From positions 149,442 through 213,441 of the forward strand of contig CAYNOS010000001.1 in assembly GCA_964398985.1 (NCBI GenBank): DNA of 64,000 nucleotides, read 5' to 3'. This document shows, piece by piece, positions 17,864 to 27,063 of this stretch. The notes under the pieces are model-generated. The model saw nothing but the letters and a program-made list of their open reading frames with translations. It ran no database searches and had not been told where the DNA came from. The first letter of the stretch is position 1. Each line of letters starts with the position of its first letter. This stretch comes from CAYMRL01 sp964398985 (GTDB lineage: Bacteria; Deinococcota; Deinococci; Deinococcales; Trueperaceae). Both the position numbers and the translations under genes were made by a program.

Positions 17864-17903
17864 TGACCACTAAGTGTCCATGTGATGACCACACAGTGGT
17901 CAT
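17864..17903. promoter_or_regulatory. Two tandem dyad sites upstream of the DUF4180-DinB operon
   Basis: 17885-17903 is a perfect dyad, ATGACCAC-ACA-GTGGTCAT. A second, imperfect copy at 17864-17880 reads TGACCAC-TAA-GTGTCCA. Their centres are 22 bp apart, about two helical turns, so a regulator could bind both on one DNA face. They lie just upstream of the likely promoter of the DUF4180 gene. No regulator gene is adjacent. Confidence 0.6.
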
Positions 17904-17942
17904 GTTGGCTGAGCGTCGCTGGGCGGCCGCCTGGCGCCCGGC

Positions 17943-18467
17943 TCACCCGCCCAGGTAACGCTCCCCGAGGATCTTCAGATGGTGTGCCACGTGACCCACC
18001 GTGACGTGGGCCAACGCCCTGACCGAGAAGACCCTTTCGTTGGCCATGCCTCTGCGCGCCCACGCCTCCTGCGGCAGCCCGGCATACAGGGAGATCGACG
18101 CCCGCCTGACGGCCTCGAACTCCGCCACCAAGCCCGCGAAGTCGCGATCCTCGACGCGTGCGCTGCGAACCGCCGCGTCCTGGTCGAAGCCCGGCAAGGG
18201 GGCCTCGAAGCCGCGCGCGAACCAGTGCGCCCGGGCGGTGAACACCCTCTCGGTGTCGGTGAGGTGGCAGATCACCTCGCTCACGTCCCACTTCTCAGGT
18301 GCGTAGCGGTAGCGCTGCTTGTCCGGGGACACGGTCCCCAACAGCGCCACCGCGACAGCCAGTTGGCGCGACATGGTGTCGCGAACGTCGCCGCTCTCCA
18401 CCAGTCCGATGTAGGAGAAGTAGTACTCGGGTGCTTCCGTCGGTTCAGGTCGCCTCACTGGGCTCAT
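17943..18467 (-). CDS. DinB-superfamily protein
   Basis: 174 aa. The DinB_2 metal-site pattern is clear: the first His in EVICHLTDTE and the HVAHHLKILGERYL segment at the C-terminus supply the three-His site of the four-helix bundle. These proteins are thought to act as thiol-dependent metalloenzymes, such as bacillithiol or mycothiol transferases, but the substrate is unknown here. ATG start with GGGAGGAG upstream. A short distance downstream of the DUF2726 gene in the same direction, and possibly co-transcribed with it. Confidence 0.88.
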   Translation of the reverse strand: MSPVRRPEPTEAPEYYFSYIGLVESGDVRDTMSRQLAVAVALLGTVSPDKQRYRYAPEKWDVSEVICHLTDTERVFTARAHWFARGFEAPLPGFDQDAAVRSARVEDRDFAGLVAEFEAVRRASISLYAGLPQEAWARRGMANERVFSVRALAHVTVGHVAHHLKILGERYLGG

Positions 18468-18488
18468 CGTTGAGTGCTCCTCCCTCGT

Positions 18489-19040
18489 TCATCCGAACCC
18501 GCCGCCGTCCGGGCCCATTACCTCGATCGGTTCCTCCAACGTCAACAGCGCCGCGCGCACCTCGGCGGTGGTGTAGGACGCCTTGGCTGGGAAGCGCAGC
18601 AGCGGCAGCCCGGCCGCCCGGCAAGCCCCGGCGATGAATGCGTCCCTGGCCTGGCGGTCTCCGTGCGCATGGCTGGCGTCGTTCAGTTCGATGGCGGCTA
18701 CCACGGCCAGATCATCGGGCCTGCAGAGCACGAAGTCGACATGCTTCTGCGCGATGCGATTGAAAGCCGCAGAGCGATGGGAGCGCGAAGGCGCTCCCGA
18801 TACCTCCACCAGGTCGGCGAGTGCCACCTTCCCGAACACGCGGTAACGCCCCAGTGCTTCGCGGTCGAGAACCCCCAGGAACGAGCGCTCGGCCGGCGTG
18901 AACAGCGTCTTGCGTCGGCGGTACGGGAACGCCGGCGCCCGCGACGCCGGCGCAGCGGCCGCCCTACGGCCCCCGGCGAAGCGCAAGATGCCCGAGGCCA
19001 GCAGCACGATGAACAACAGGACTACCAGCAACCTGACCAT
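18489..19040 (-). CDS. DUF2726 membrane-anchored nuclease-like protein
   Basis: 183 aa. One N-terminal membrane helix (about 3-18) precedes a DUF2726 domain: TPAERSFLGVLDREALGRYRVFGKVALADL, then HVDFVLCRPDDLAVVAAIELNDASHA. The domain has a restriction-endonuclease-like fold (D-E/N-like strand residues DFVL..AIEL); activity has rarely been tested. ATG at 19040 is preceded by AAGGGGG; a GTG two codons earlier is in frame. Divergent from the AddB-like gene. Confidence 0.85.
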   Translation of the reverse strand: MVRLLVVLLFIVLLASGILRFAGGRRAAAAPASRAPAFPYRRRKTLFTPAERSFLGVLDREALGRYRVFGKVALADLVEVSGAPSRSHRSAAFNRIAQKHVDFVLCRPDDLAVVAAIELNDASHAHGDRQARDAFIAGACRAAGLPLLRFPAKASYTTAEVRAALLTLEEPIEVMGPDGGGFG

Positions 19041-19140
19041 CGTCACCCCCTTGTTACGCTGTCTCCACTACACCACGCGCAGTCCGCACGCCGGCCGGGA
19101 GGGCCGGCGACGGTTCGACCGCAGCGAGCCCGGAGGCTGG

Positions 19141-21951
19141 ATGGCAGACAATCGAGACCATGCCGGCCGCCTGGTGATCCTCACCGACGACCCGCTCGCA
19201 GTCGCTCGCTCGCGCTTGGCGGGTCGGCGGCTGGTGACGCCGAACGAGCGCGCCGCTCGCAACATCGGCGCTTGGGGCGCGGGAGCCACCGGACTCCAAC
19301 AAGCGGCGCTCCGGCTCTTGGCCAATGGCGAGGGGGTCTGGGCCGCGCCTCCCGAGACCCAACTGACCGCATTGCGCGCAGTGCTGGCCGCTACGCTGGC
19401 GCCCGCCGACCTGTCAGGCACGGCGAAAGCCTACGCGCCCGCAGTGCGGGAGCTGCTGCGCGCCGGGCTCGGTCGTCCTGGAGTGGCGGCGGCACTGGCG
19501 GCCGCGACACCCGAGTTGCCGGTGCGCTCGCTGCGCTTGCTGGAGGTCGCCACTCGCTACCGTGAGCAGCTGGCCGAGTACCAGGCCGTCGAACCGGCCG
19601 AGATGCTGTGGCGCGCCGGCGCGCCCAACGGTGCGAGCGAGGTGGTGCTGGTCGCCGGCTACCCGCGTCTCGGCGCGGACGAGCTCGCGCTCGTCGATGC
19701 CTGGGCCGCCAACGGCAGCGTGCTGGTGCTGCCGCTGGGCTTCCAGTCGAACTCGGACGCTGCTCAGTGGCTGAAGCAGCGCGGTTGGGATCTCCAGGAG
19801 CACGTGGCGGAAGGTCCTGGGCTCGGGGTGGCCCTCGGCCGCCGCTTCACGGCGGCTTTCGGACTAGCCGCCAGCGGGGACCAGGCTGCCGCCACCGGAC
19901 CCGCACGAGCCAACGCCGGCGATGCGCGAATCGCCGCCTGGAGCGCGGACGACCAGGAGGCCGAGGTGCGGCTGGTCCTCGGGCAGGTCAAGGAACTGCT
20001 GGCTTCCGGCGCTGCCGCGTCCGAGGTCGTGCTGGTCACCCGCGACGAGCGGTCGTACGGCCCGCTGCTTAGCGCCGTTGCCGTCGAGTACCGCGTGCCG
20101 CTCAAGCTCTCCTACGGCGTGCCGCTGAGCCGCACGAAGCTCGGGGACCTGGTCTCGTTGGTCGCCAAGGTGGTGGCGCAGGACCTGCCTTTCGAGGACT
20201 CCGCCAGGCTGCTCTCGCACCCGTTCGTCAGGCTGCTCGGCTCCGAGGGTTGGCGAAGCGCGAGGGAGCGGCACCCCGAGGGCCAGCGGGCGTGGCGGGA
20301 CATCCTCGCCGAGGCCGCGGTGCTCGCATGGCCGCACCGGGCCGCTCACCGCGACTACCTGCAGTTGCTCGAGGAGACGCTCGACGCCCTCGGTGCGCTG
20401 CCCCGCATCCGGGCCGAACCGCTGGAGTCGCGCGCCTGGCGCAAGCTGGTCACCGCGCTGCGCCGTCCACCTGGGGCCGGAGGGCGAGACACGGCGAACG
20501 CTGGGAGCAGGGCCCAGTTCGCGGCCGCCGTCGACGAGACCCTCGAGCTGTACAGCGTGAGCGTCGACTCGCCCTGGACGCAGGGCGTCGAGCTGCACAG
20601 CCCGCTGGCGATCGCTGGCGCCGGTTACCGGCACGTCTTCGTGCTGGGCGCCGCCGAGAGCGTGCTCCCGGCAACCGTTGCAGACGACCCGGTGCTCGAC
20701 TTCCACCAGCGCACGGCGCTGCAGGCGGCCGGGCTGCCGCTGGAAGACGCGCTGGCCGCCGCCGAACGCGAGAGCCTGTCGTTTCTGCCCACGCTGCACG
20801 CCGCCGCCGAGAGCTTCACGATCACCTACCCGGCGATGCTCGAAGGTCGCGAAGCGATCGCGAGTCCCTACTTCGCCGCTCTCGGGCTGCTGCCGCGTCC
20901 GGCGCCGGCACGGCCAACCGCCGGGCACCTCGAGCTGCTGACCGCGACGTTGCGCGGACCCGCGGCCGGCGCCGCGCCGGACGAGCGCCACGATCGCCGT
21001 GCCTGGCGCATCGAGCTGGCGCGCGAGAGCTCCGCCGCGCCTGACCGCTACGACGGAGTGCTGGGCCCCGAGCCCGACGAAGCGTACGGGCTGGCGTGGC
21101 GGCCCTTCAGCGCCAGCCAGCTGCTGGTGCTGGGTCAGTGCCCGTTCCACTGGTTCGCCCAGCGGCTGCTGCGGCTGAGAGAGCCCGACGAGAAGGAAGA
21201 GGACGTCAGCCCTACCTGGCTGGGCTCGCTGTTCCACAGGGCCCTCGATCTCGCACTGGGGTACGCGACCGAGGAGGTGGGGACCGCCGCGGCTGGGTCC
21301 CTGCTGCGCCGCGCGGCCCTCGCTCACCTGGAGGGGGCTTTCGCCGACGCCGAGAGGGAGCTGAAGACCCCGGACTCCGACTCCTGGCCGCTTCAGCGCC
21401 CGGCTCACCTGGAGACGCTGGCGCGCGCCATCGGATCCCCTGACTTCCTCTCCGACGGTGCTGCAGTGGTGGCGCGGGAGTCGGAGTTCCAGACCAGCTG
21501 GCGGGGGCTCAAGGTCACCGGCCGGGTCGACCGCATCGACCGCTCCGCGGACGGCTTGATCCTGACCGACTACAAGCTCGGCAAGAGCCGGCCACTGGGC
21601 GCCAAGGACACCACGGGTCGCCCCGTCCTCGACCTGCAGCTGCCGCTCTACCAGGAGGCCGCAGCGCCGCAGCTGTTCAAGGACGAGGGCGTGGCGAGCG
21701 CCCGCTACTACTCGCTCAACGGGGCCGCCACCATCGGCGAGGCCGACATCGACGACGTCGAGTTGGAGGCATTCGTGGCGCGCGTCAGAACGCACCTCTC
21801 GGAAGGCAGCTTCCCGGTCGAGCCGGACCTCGAGCAGAAGGCCTGCACCTACTGCGAGTTCGAGCTCCTGTGCCGGCGTGGGCCGCGGCTCGGTCGCAAG
21901 CACGCGGCGCGGGCGCGGGCCGAGACGCTCGCGGAGGAGATCGTCGAGTGA
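19141..21951 (+). CDS. AddB-like PD-(D/E)XK nuclease subunit with iron-sulfur cluster
   Basis: 936 aa from the ATG at 19141 (GGAGG nine bases upstream). The N-terminal part resembles a UvrD-like helicase fold but has no Walker A. The C-terminal nuclease has D797 in GRVDRID and D810-Y-K812 in TDYKLGK. Four cysteines match the AddB 4Fe-4S staple: C667 (LGQCPFHW) and C902, C905, C911 (ACTYCEFELLC). It should resect double-strand DNA ends together with the helicase encoded next. The stop overlaps that gene by GTGA. Similar in layout to AddB/RexB, though only this subunit appears to carry a nuclease. Confidence 0.88.
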   Translation: MADNRDHAGRLVILTDDPLAVARSRLAGRRLVTPNERAARNIGAWGAGATGLQQAALRLLANGEGVWAAPPETQLTALRAVLAATLAPADLSGTAKAYAPAVRELLRAGLGRPGVAAALAAATPELPVRSLRLLEVATRYREQLAEYQAVEPAEMLWRAGAPNGASEVVLVAGYPRLGADELALVDAWAANGSVLVLPLGFQSNSDAAQWLKQRGWDLQEHVAEGPGLGVALGRRFTAAFGLAASGDQAAATGPARANAGDARIAAWSADDQEAEVRLVLGQVKELLASGAAASEVVLVTRDERSYGPLLSAVAVEYRVPLKLSYGVPLSRTKLGDLVSLVAKVVAQDLPFEDSARLLSHPFVRLLGSEGWRSARERHPEGQRAWRDILAEAAVLAWPHRAAHRDYLQLLEETLDALGALPRIRAEPLESRAWRKLVTALRRPPGAGGRDTANAGSRAQFAAAVDETLELYSVSVDSPWTQGVELHSPLAIAGAGYRHVFVLGAAESVLPATVADDPVLDFHQRTALQAAGLPLEDALAAAERESLSFLPTLHAAAESFTITYPAMLEGREAIASPYFAALGLLPRPAPARPTAGHLELLTATLRGPAAGAAPDERHDRRAWRIELARESSAAPDRYDGVLGPEPDEAYGLAWRPFSASQLLVLGQCPFHWFAQRLLRLREPDEKEEDVSPTWLGSLFHRALDLALGYATEEVGTAAAGSLLRRAALAHLEGAFADAERELKTPDSDSWPLQRPAHLETLARAIGSPDFLSDGAAVVARESEFQTSWRGLKVTGRVDRIDRSADGLILTDYKLGKSRPLGAKDTTGRPVLDLQLPLYQEAAAPQLFKDEGVASARYYSLNGAATIGEADIDDVELEAFVARVRTHLSEGSFPVEPDLEQKACTYCEFELLCRRGPRLGRKHAARARAETLAEEIVE

Positions 21952-24938
21952 GCGAGCCAGCCGCCAGGCCAGCCGACGGCGGGGCCGAGCAGCTCACGCC
22001 CGAGCAGGCGCGTGCGGTATCGGCGCCGGGCTCGGTGGCGGTCGTCGCGGGCGCCGGAACCGGCAAGACCAAGATGCTCGCCCATCGGTACCTGCACCAC
22101 CTCGACCAGGGGCTCTCGCCGCTGCAGGTCGTCGCCGTCACGTTCACGGAGAAGGCGGCCGCCGAGCTGCGCTCGCGGATCCGAGCGCTGGCGCGCAGCC
22201 GACGCAGCGAGAACCGCCGCGCGCTGGTCGAGCTCGAAGCGGCGCAGATCAGCACCATCCACGCTCTCGCCGCCCGCATCTGCCGCGAGCATCCCGAACG
22301 CGCCGGCGTCAGCGCCGACTTCCGGTTGCTGGACGACCTCGAACGCGCCATCTGGAAGAGCGCCAGGCTCGAGGAGGCCATCGTGGCCCTGCCGGCGGCG
22401 GTGCACGCCCACCTCCACGTGACGCTGCTCAGAAGACTGCTGGCAACGCTGCTTGACGACCCGGTGGTCGCCGAGGAGGCGCTGGTTCACGGTCCCGAGC
22501 GCTGGCGCGAACTGCTGGCGGCCGAGCAGGACGCGGCGTTCGGCGAGGTGACCGGGGACCCGGAGTGGGCAACGCTGCGGGCGCTGCTCGCCTCGGTGGC
22601 CGGCGCCGAGGGCGACAAGGGCGAGGCGGCGCGCCGGGCATGCCTGGAGGCCATGACGGCCTTCGAGACGCGCGACGCCCAGAGGGCCCTCGAGCTCGTC
22701 AACTCCTTCCGGACCAACGCGGGACAGCAGCGCAACTGGCCCCACGGCACCCTGCCCGAAGCGAAGGCAGCCTTCGCGGCGGTCAAGCGGCTGGTCAAGA
22801 CAGCCTGCGAGGACGGGCGGGTGCTGCTCAGCTGGGGCCCGGCGGACGACGCGCTGGCGGCGGCGCTGCCTGGCATCAGGCTGGCGTTTCACGCCGCACG
22901 CGATCACCTCGAGGCGGCCAAGCGCCGCGAGCGGGCCCTCGACTTCGCCGACCTGGAGCGCCACGCCCTGAAGGCGCTGGAGCACGAAGAGGTGCGTCAG
23001 CACTACTCCGCGCGCTGGCGAGCGGTGCTGGTCGACGAGTTCCAAGACACCAACCCCGTCCAGGCGCGGATCCTCGATCACCTCGAGGGCGCCGCCCAGA
23101 TGACCGTCGTCGGTGACGAAAAGCAGGCGATCTACGGCTTCCGGGGCGCCGACGTCGAGGTCTTCCGCCGCTACCGCCGCAGCATCGAGGAGCGCGGCGG
23201 CGAGCAGGTGACGTTGAGCCGCTCGTTCAGGACCCACGCGAGCCTGCTGGAGTCGCTCGAGGGCGTCTTCGCCGGGCTGCTCGGCGACCTCCACCAGCCC
23301 TTGAGCGCCGTCAGGCGGCCTGAAGAGGCTACCGCGCCGCACCTGACGTTCCATCCGTTGGTCGCCACCGGCCGCATGAACCGAGCCGCCAGGCAACTGT
23401 GCGAGGCGTACGAGATCGCCAAGCTCATCAGGGAGCTCGTCGACAACCGCTACCCGGTGTTCGAAGACGGCGCCTGGCGGCCGGTGGAGTTCGGCGACGT
23501 CGCGATCCTGGCACGCGGACGCGCCTCGTTCGACACCTACGCGCAAGTGCTGCCGGCGCTAGGGGTCCCGGCCGTCGATACCGGCGGCGGCAACCTCCTC
23601 GACACCCGCCCAGCGGGCGACGGTGTCGCGGCACTGCGGTTCTTCGCCGACCCAAGCGACGATTTGGCCCTGGCTGCGCTGCTCCGCAGCCCCTTCTTCG
23701 CGATCGACGACCTGACGCTCTACCGCTTCGCGCGCTCGCTGGCCAAGGACCAAGCGTGGTGGCCGGCGTTGGCCGAGCTCGCCGGCGCCGGACTCGGCGC
23801 CGAAACGGACGGCGGTCCGCACCTCCAGCGGGCAGCTGCCGTGTTGGCGGAGCTGCTGCCGCGCCGCTGGCGACACTTGCCCAGCCGCATGCTGCAAGAG
23901 CTCGACGAGCTCGCGGGCTACAGCGCGGTCATCGCCAACCTCCCAGGGGGGCGCAGGCGGCTCGCGGACTGGCGCGGTTTCGCGGCTCTGGTACGGGCGC
24001 TCGAAGCCGGTCAGCTGGATGCGTTCGCGGTCACCCGCCAACTGCGCCAGCTGCGCCTCGCCGACATCGAGGTGCCTCGCCCGACGCTGCATCCCCGCGA
24101 CGCGGTCTCGCTGATGACCATCCACAAGAGCAAGGGCCTGGAGTGGCCGGTGGTGCTGGTGGCCGATCTCAGCTACGAAGGCGGCGGCAACGGCCCCGGC
24201 GACGTGGCATTCGATCCCGCCTGCGGAGTCAGCGTCAGGTTCAAAGACGAAGACGGCGAGCCGAGCGCTCCCATTCTCCACAGCCTGCTGCACCGCCGCC
24301 GCCAGAGGCGCGAAGCCCAGGAGCTGAGGCGCCTGCTCTACGTGGCCATGACCCGCGCCCGCGACCGGTTGCTGCTGAGCACTTCCGAGCGCGAAAGAGG
24401 GGCGATGCGCAGCTTGTTGCCGGCGCTCGAGGCGGCAGGAACCTTCGAAGTCGCTTTCGGGGGAGTGGCCGGGCTCCCGTTCCCCGACGCCCCGCAGCCC
24501 GAACTGGGGGAACTGGGGCTCCGGCTCGAGCCCACGCTGGCGAACTTCGAGCTACCCGCAGCCACCGAGCCCCCCACGGCTACCGTTACGGAGGCGTCGG
24601 ACGCGGCGGACTGGGACTCGGTGATGGCGCTGGTCAGCGAGCTCGATCCGGGCTGGCTACCTGTCGCCGAGACCCTGCGCGATGCCGGGCTCCCGTCACC
24701 CGGAGAGGCCGGCGTGTTCGCCGAGTTGAGCGCCAAGGGAGCGCCGACAGGCCAGACGGCCGCCTTCCTGTGGCGATCGCCGGCCGGAGAGGTCGCGCTG
24801 ATCGCGAGCGCCAGCGCCGGCGGCGACTACGACCAGCGCACGGTCACCTTGAACGCCCCCAGCGAGAGCGGGGCCGCGGCTCTAGCGCTGGCGGAGTTAT
24901 TGCAGGCGAGGGACGAGGCGGCTCGAGGCGTCAGGTGA
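21948..24938 (+). CDS. UvrD/RecB-like (AddA-like) helicase without nuclease domain
   Basis: 996 aa from the GTG at 21948, overlapping the AddB-like stop and preceded by GGAGGAGA. Superfamily 1 motifs in order: Walker A AGAGTGKT (K40), VTFTEKAAAEL (motif Ia), VDEFQDTNP (motif II, about 362), VVGDEKQAIYGFRGAD (III), MTIHKSKGLEWP (V, about 722) and LLYVAMTRARDRLLL (VI, about 797). The C-terminal 170 residues carry no recognisable PD-(D/E)XK motif, unlike classical AddA. The pair therefore should have one motor and one nuclease, for recombination-dependent repair. Confidence 0.9.
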   Translation: MSEPAARPADGGAEQLTPEQARAVSAPGSVAVVAGAGTGKTKMLAHRYLHHLDQGLSPLQVVAVTFTEKAAAELRSRIRALARSRRSENRRALVELEAAQISTIHALAARICREHPERAGVSADFRLLDDLERAIWKSARLEEAIVALPAAVHAHLHVTLLRRLLATLLDDPVVAEEALVHGPERWRELLAAEQDAAFGEVTGDPEWATLRALLASVAGAEGDKGEAARRACLEAMTAFETRDAQRALELVNSFRTNAGQQRNWPHGTLPEAKAAFAAVKRLVKTACEDGRVLLSWGPADDALAAALPGIRLAFHAARDHLEAAKRRERALDFADLERHALKALEHEEVRQHYSARWRAVLVDEFQDTNPVQARILDHLEGAAQMTVVGDEKQAIYGFRGADVEVFRRYRRSIEERGGEQVTLSRSFRTHASLLESLEGVFAGLLGDLHQPLSAVRRPEEATAPHLTFHPLVATGRMNRAARQLCEAYEIAKLIRELVDNRYPVFEDGAWRPVEFGDVAILARGRASFDTYAQVLPALGVPAVDTGGGNLLDTRPAGDGVAALRFFADPSDDLALAALLRSPFFAIDDLTLYRFARSLAKDQAWWPALAELAGAGLGAETDGGPHLQRAAAVLAELLPRRWRHLPSRMLQELDELAGYSAVIANLPGGRRRLADWRGFAALVRALEAGQLDAFAVTRQLRQLRLADIEVPRPTLHPRDAVSLMTIHKSKGLEWPVVLVADLSYEGGGNGPGDVAFDPACGVSVRFKDEDGEPSAPILHSLLHRRRQRREAQELRRLLYVAMTRARDRLLLSTSERERGAMRSLLPALEAAGTFEVAFGGVAGLPFPDAPQPELGELGLRLEPTLANFELPAATEPPTATVTEASDAADWDSVMALVSELDPGWLPVAETLRDAGLPSPGEAGVFAELSAKGAPTGQTAAFLWRSPAGEVALIASASAGGDYDQRTVTLNAPSESGAAALALAELLQARDEAARGVR

Positions 24939-25764
24939 CGGGGCCGGCATACGACTCCGGAGGCGCGGCCACGGGATTGGCAACGTACCTGTCGAACACG
25001 GCGAGCGCTTCATCTTCGGTGAGACTGCCCGCGACGACCATAGGCCAGTATGGCGACTCGCTTCGCGGGACCACTCGAGGGTAGCTCGGGTGGAACCGCA
25101 TCGGCACCGTGGTGAACCCAAGATGCACCAGGGCCGCGACCCGATGGAAGCCTTCGCGGACGACCGCAGCCCACTCGCCGTCGTCGCCGAGCAAGAAGTC
25201 GCCTCTCGGAAGCCTCCCTGACTCGTACTGCAGGCCCCGCTGGGAGATCGACGCCAGCACCGCATCGAGCCGGCGAGCCTCCAAGCGCAGCTTCTGCTCG
25301 GACACCGGCCCGTGGCTCTGTTCGCCGTGCTCCAGCCCCAGCCCGCACTCGCCCTCCAAGTCCAGGTCGAACTGACAGGCGAGCCATGGCGCCCACCCAT
25401 CGGGAACATCCTTGCCAGCGGGAGAGGGCAGGAAATGGCGCTGCAAGACGTTCGTCGGCTGATGAGCGCGGTAGTACTCCCTCAGCGCTTCGATGCCGGA
25501 ACGGTAGTACATCAGGAAGTGGTGGGTCTCGGGTCGATAAGGGATGCCACCCGGATAGCGGAGCCTATCCACCGGCACGGCGAACACGGGGTCGCCGACC
25601 AGGTACTTGTTCACCAGCGGCGACAGCCGGTCCCCGGCAACGACCTCCGGATGAACCTGCAGCCAGTTGTCACGAGTCGCCTTGGGTCCCGGTCGGTGGA
25701 GGATGCCTGCCACCGCATCCCACAGGATAGGAGGCGTGAGGGACCGCGCGATCCGCTTCACCAT
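24931..25764 (-). CDS. Hypothetical protein with ParB/sulfiredoxin-like HRVAAL segment
   Basis: 277 aa; I do not recognise a named family. The N-terminus is basic (MVKRIARSLTPPILWDA), a form seen at the start of genes in surface-polysaccharide clusters. Near residues 205-225, EGFHRVAALVHLGFTTVPMRF resembles the DGHHRLAALRxLG..xVPV segment of ParB/Srx-like domains, which can bind or hydrolyse nucleotides. No signal peptide. GGGGAGA precedes the ATG. Its end overlaps the helicase gene by 8 bases. The lack of any related neighbour suggests a transferred gene; this is inference. Confidence 0.6.
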   Translation of the reverse strand: MVKRIARSLTPPILWDAVAGILHRPGPKATRDNWLQVHPEVVAGDRLSPLVNKYLVGDPVFAVPVDRLRYPGGIPYRPETHHFLMYYRSGIEALREYYRAHQPTNVLQRHFLPSPAGKDVPDGWAPWLACQFDLDLEGECGLGLEHGEQSHGPVSEQKLRLEARRLDAVLASISQRGLQYESGRLPRGDFLLGDDGEWAAVVREGFHRVAALVHLGFTTVPMRFHPSYPRVVPRSESPYWPMVVAGSLTEDEALAVFDRYVANPVAAPPESYAGPVT

Positions 25765-25855
25765 CTCACTATCATTCTCCCCGACGCGACTTCAGGAGAC
25801 GGTAGTAGGCGCTGCTTCGCCGCCTGCGGCCGCAGCCTGGTGAGCGGGCCGCCTG

Positions 25856-26425
25856 TCAGGTGCTCTGCCCGGCGTGGACGCCCTCCGCGATCTCCTCGAG
25901 CAGCTTGCGGTTGAACGCCGGCAGGTCGTCCGGGCCGCGGCTGGTGACGAGACCGCGGTCGACGACGACCTCCTCGTCGACCCACTTGCCGCCGGCGTTG
26001 CGGACGTCGGTTTTGAGGCTGTGGTAGGAGGTCAGCTTGCGACCCTCGAGGACGCCGGCCTCGACCAGCACCCAGGGGGCGTGGCAGATGGCAGCCACCG
26101 GCTTGCCCTCGGCGAAGAAGCCTTTCACGAACGCGACAGCGTCCTCGTCGGCGCGCAGCTTGTCAGAGCCGATCGTGCCGCCCGGGATCACCAGCGCGTC
26201 GAAATCCCGGCTGCTGAAGTCGGAGAAGGTGTGCCTGACGTCGAACTCGCCGGCGGCCAGGTCGTCGCCGGACTTGGTCTTGACCCTGCCTACCTTCTGT
26301 CCCAGCAGCACGGTCTCGCCGCCCGCTTCCTGGACCGCGCGCAGCGGCTCTCTCAGCTCGGAGTCGTCGGTGCCCTTGGCGGCCACCAGGAACGCGACCT
26401 TCTTGCCCGTGAGGTGATGTGCCAT
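25856..26425 (-). CDS. DJ-1/PfpI-family protein (general stress / deglycase-like)
   Basis: 189 aa. The catalytic Cys sits in the nucleophile elbow AICHAPWVL, with the conserved Glu early (around GGETVLL/PGGTIGSDKLR) and the LTSYHSLKTDVRNAGG region typical of PfpI/GSP18 proteins. Proposed roles include repair of glycated proteins and methylglyoxal detoxification; protease activity is disputed. ATG start with a leaderless TAGGGT box. Divergent from the DHFR-like gene. Confidence 0.92.
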   Translation of the reverse strand: MAHHLTGKKVAFLVAAKGTDDSELREPLRAVQEAGGETVLLGQKVGRVKTKSGDDLAAGEFDVRHTFSDFSSRDFDALVIPGGTIGSDKLRADEDAVAFVKGFFAEGKPVAAICHAPWVLVEAGVLEGRKLTSYHSLKTDVRNAGGKWVDEEVVVDRGLVTSRGPDDLPAFNRKLLEEIAEGVHAGQST

Positions 26426-26431
26426 GTCCAG

Positions 26432-26437
26432 ACCCTA
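26432..26437 (-). promoter_or_regulatory. Leaderless -10 box TAGGGT for the DJ-1/PfpI gene
   Basis: Minus-strand TAGGGT is six bases before the ATG at 26425; no Shine-Dalgarno sequence is present. Confidence 0.55.
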
Positions 26438-26495
26438 GAGAGGGCCGACGTGAGTATCGTGATGCCGAGCAGCGTTCGGCAGCCGGAGGTGCGCT

Positions 26496-27056
26496 TTGAA
26501 GACTGTCTATTACACGGCCACCAGCCTCGATGGCTTCATCGCGACGCCCGAGGACTCGCTCGCTTGGCTCATGCAGTTCGGCGAGGAGGACCCCGGGTAC
26601 CCGGACTTCATCGCGCGGATCGGCGCGGTTGCGATGGGCAAGTCGACCTACCTGTGGCTCTTGAACCACCACCGGGCGGTCAAGGGCGACGACGCTCCGT
26701 TCCCCTGGGTCTACACTCAGCCGAGCTGGGTGTTCAGCTCGACCGACCTGGAACGCCCGGTCGACGGTGACGTGCGCTTCGTCCAGGGCGACGTCAGGCA
26801 GCACTACCAGGAGATGGCGAGGGCCGCAGGCGGCAAGGACCTGTGGCTGGTGGGCGGCGGCGGGTTGGTGGGCCAGTTCTTCGACCACGGGCTGCTCGAC
26901 GAGGTGTTCGCGACCATCGCCCCGGTGACTCTGGGTGCGGGCAAACCGCTGCTACCGAGGCTGATAGCCCAGCCACCGCTGCAGCTGCTCGAGGTGCAGC
27001 GCGTGGGCCCGTTCGCGCAGCTCAGTTACCGCGTCCCGCGAGCCGCTGAGCGCTAG
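26496..27056 (+). CDS. Dihydrofolate reductase-like (RibD C-terminal) protein
   Basis: 186 aa from a TTG start, with GGAGG seven bases upstream. TATSLDGFIA and AVAMGKSTY are the typical first motifs, and LWLVGGGGLVGQFFDHGLLDE is the conserved NADPH-binding region. These proteins are RibD-C/DHFR fold reductases with mostly unknown substrates; they usually do not replace FolA. The DCC protein gene follows after only 7 bases, so the two are probably co-transcribed. Confidence 0.88.
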   Translation: MKTVYYTATSLDGFIATPEDSLAWLMQFGEEDPGYPDFIARIGAVAMGKSTYLWLLNHHRAVKGDDAPFPWVYTQPSWVFSSTDLERPVDGDVRFVQGDVRQHYQEMARAAGGKDLWLVGGGGLVGQFFDHGLLDEVFATIAPVTLGAGKPLLPRLIAQPPLQLLEVQRVGPFAQLSYRVPRAAER

Positions 27057-27063
27057 GCCGCCG

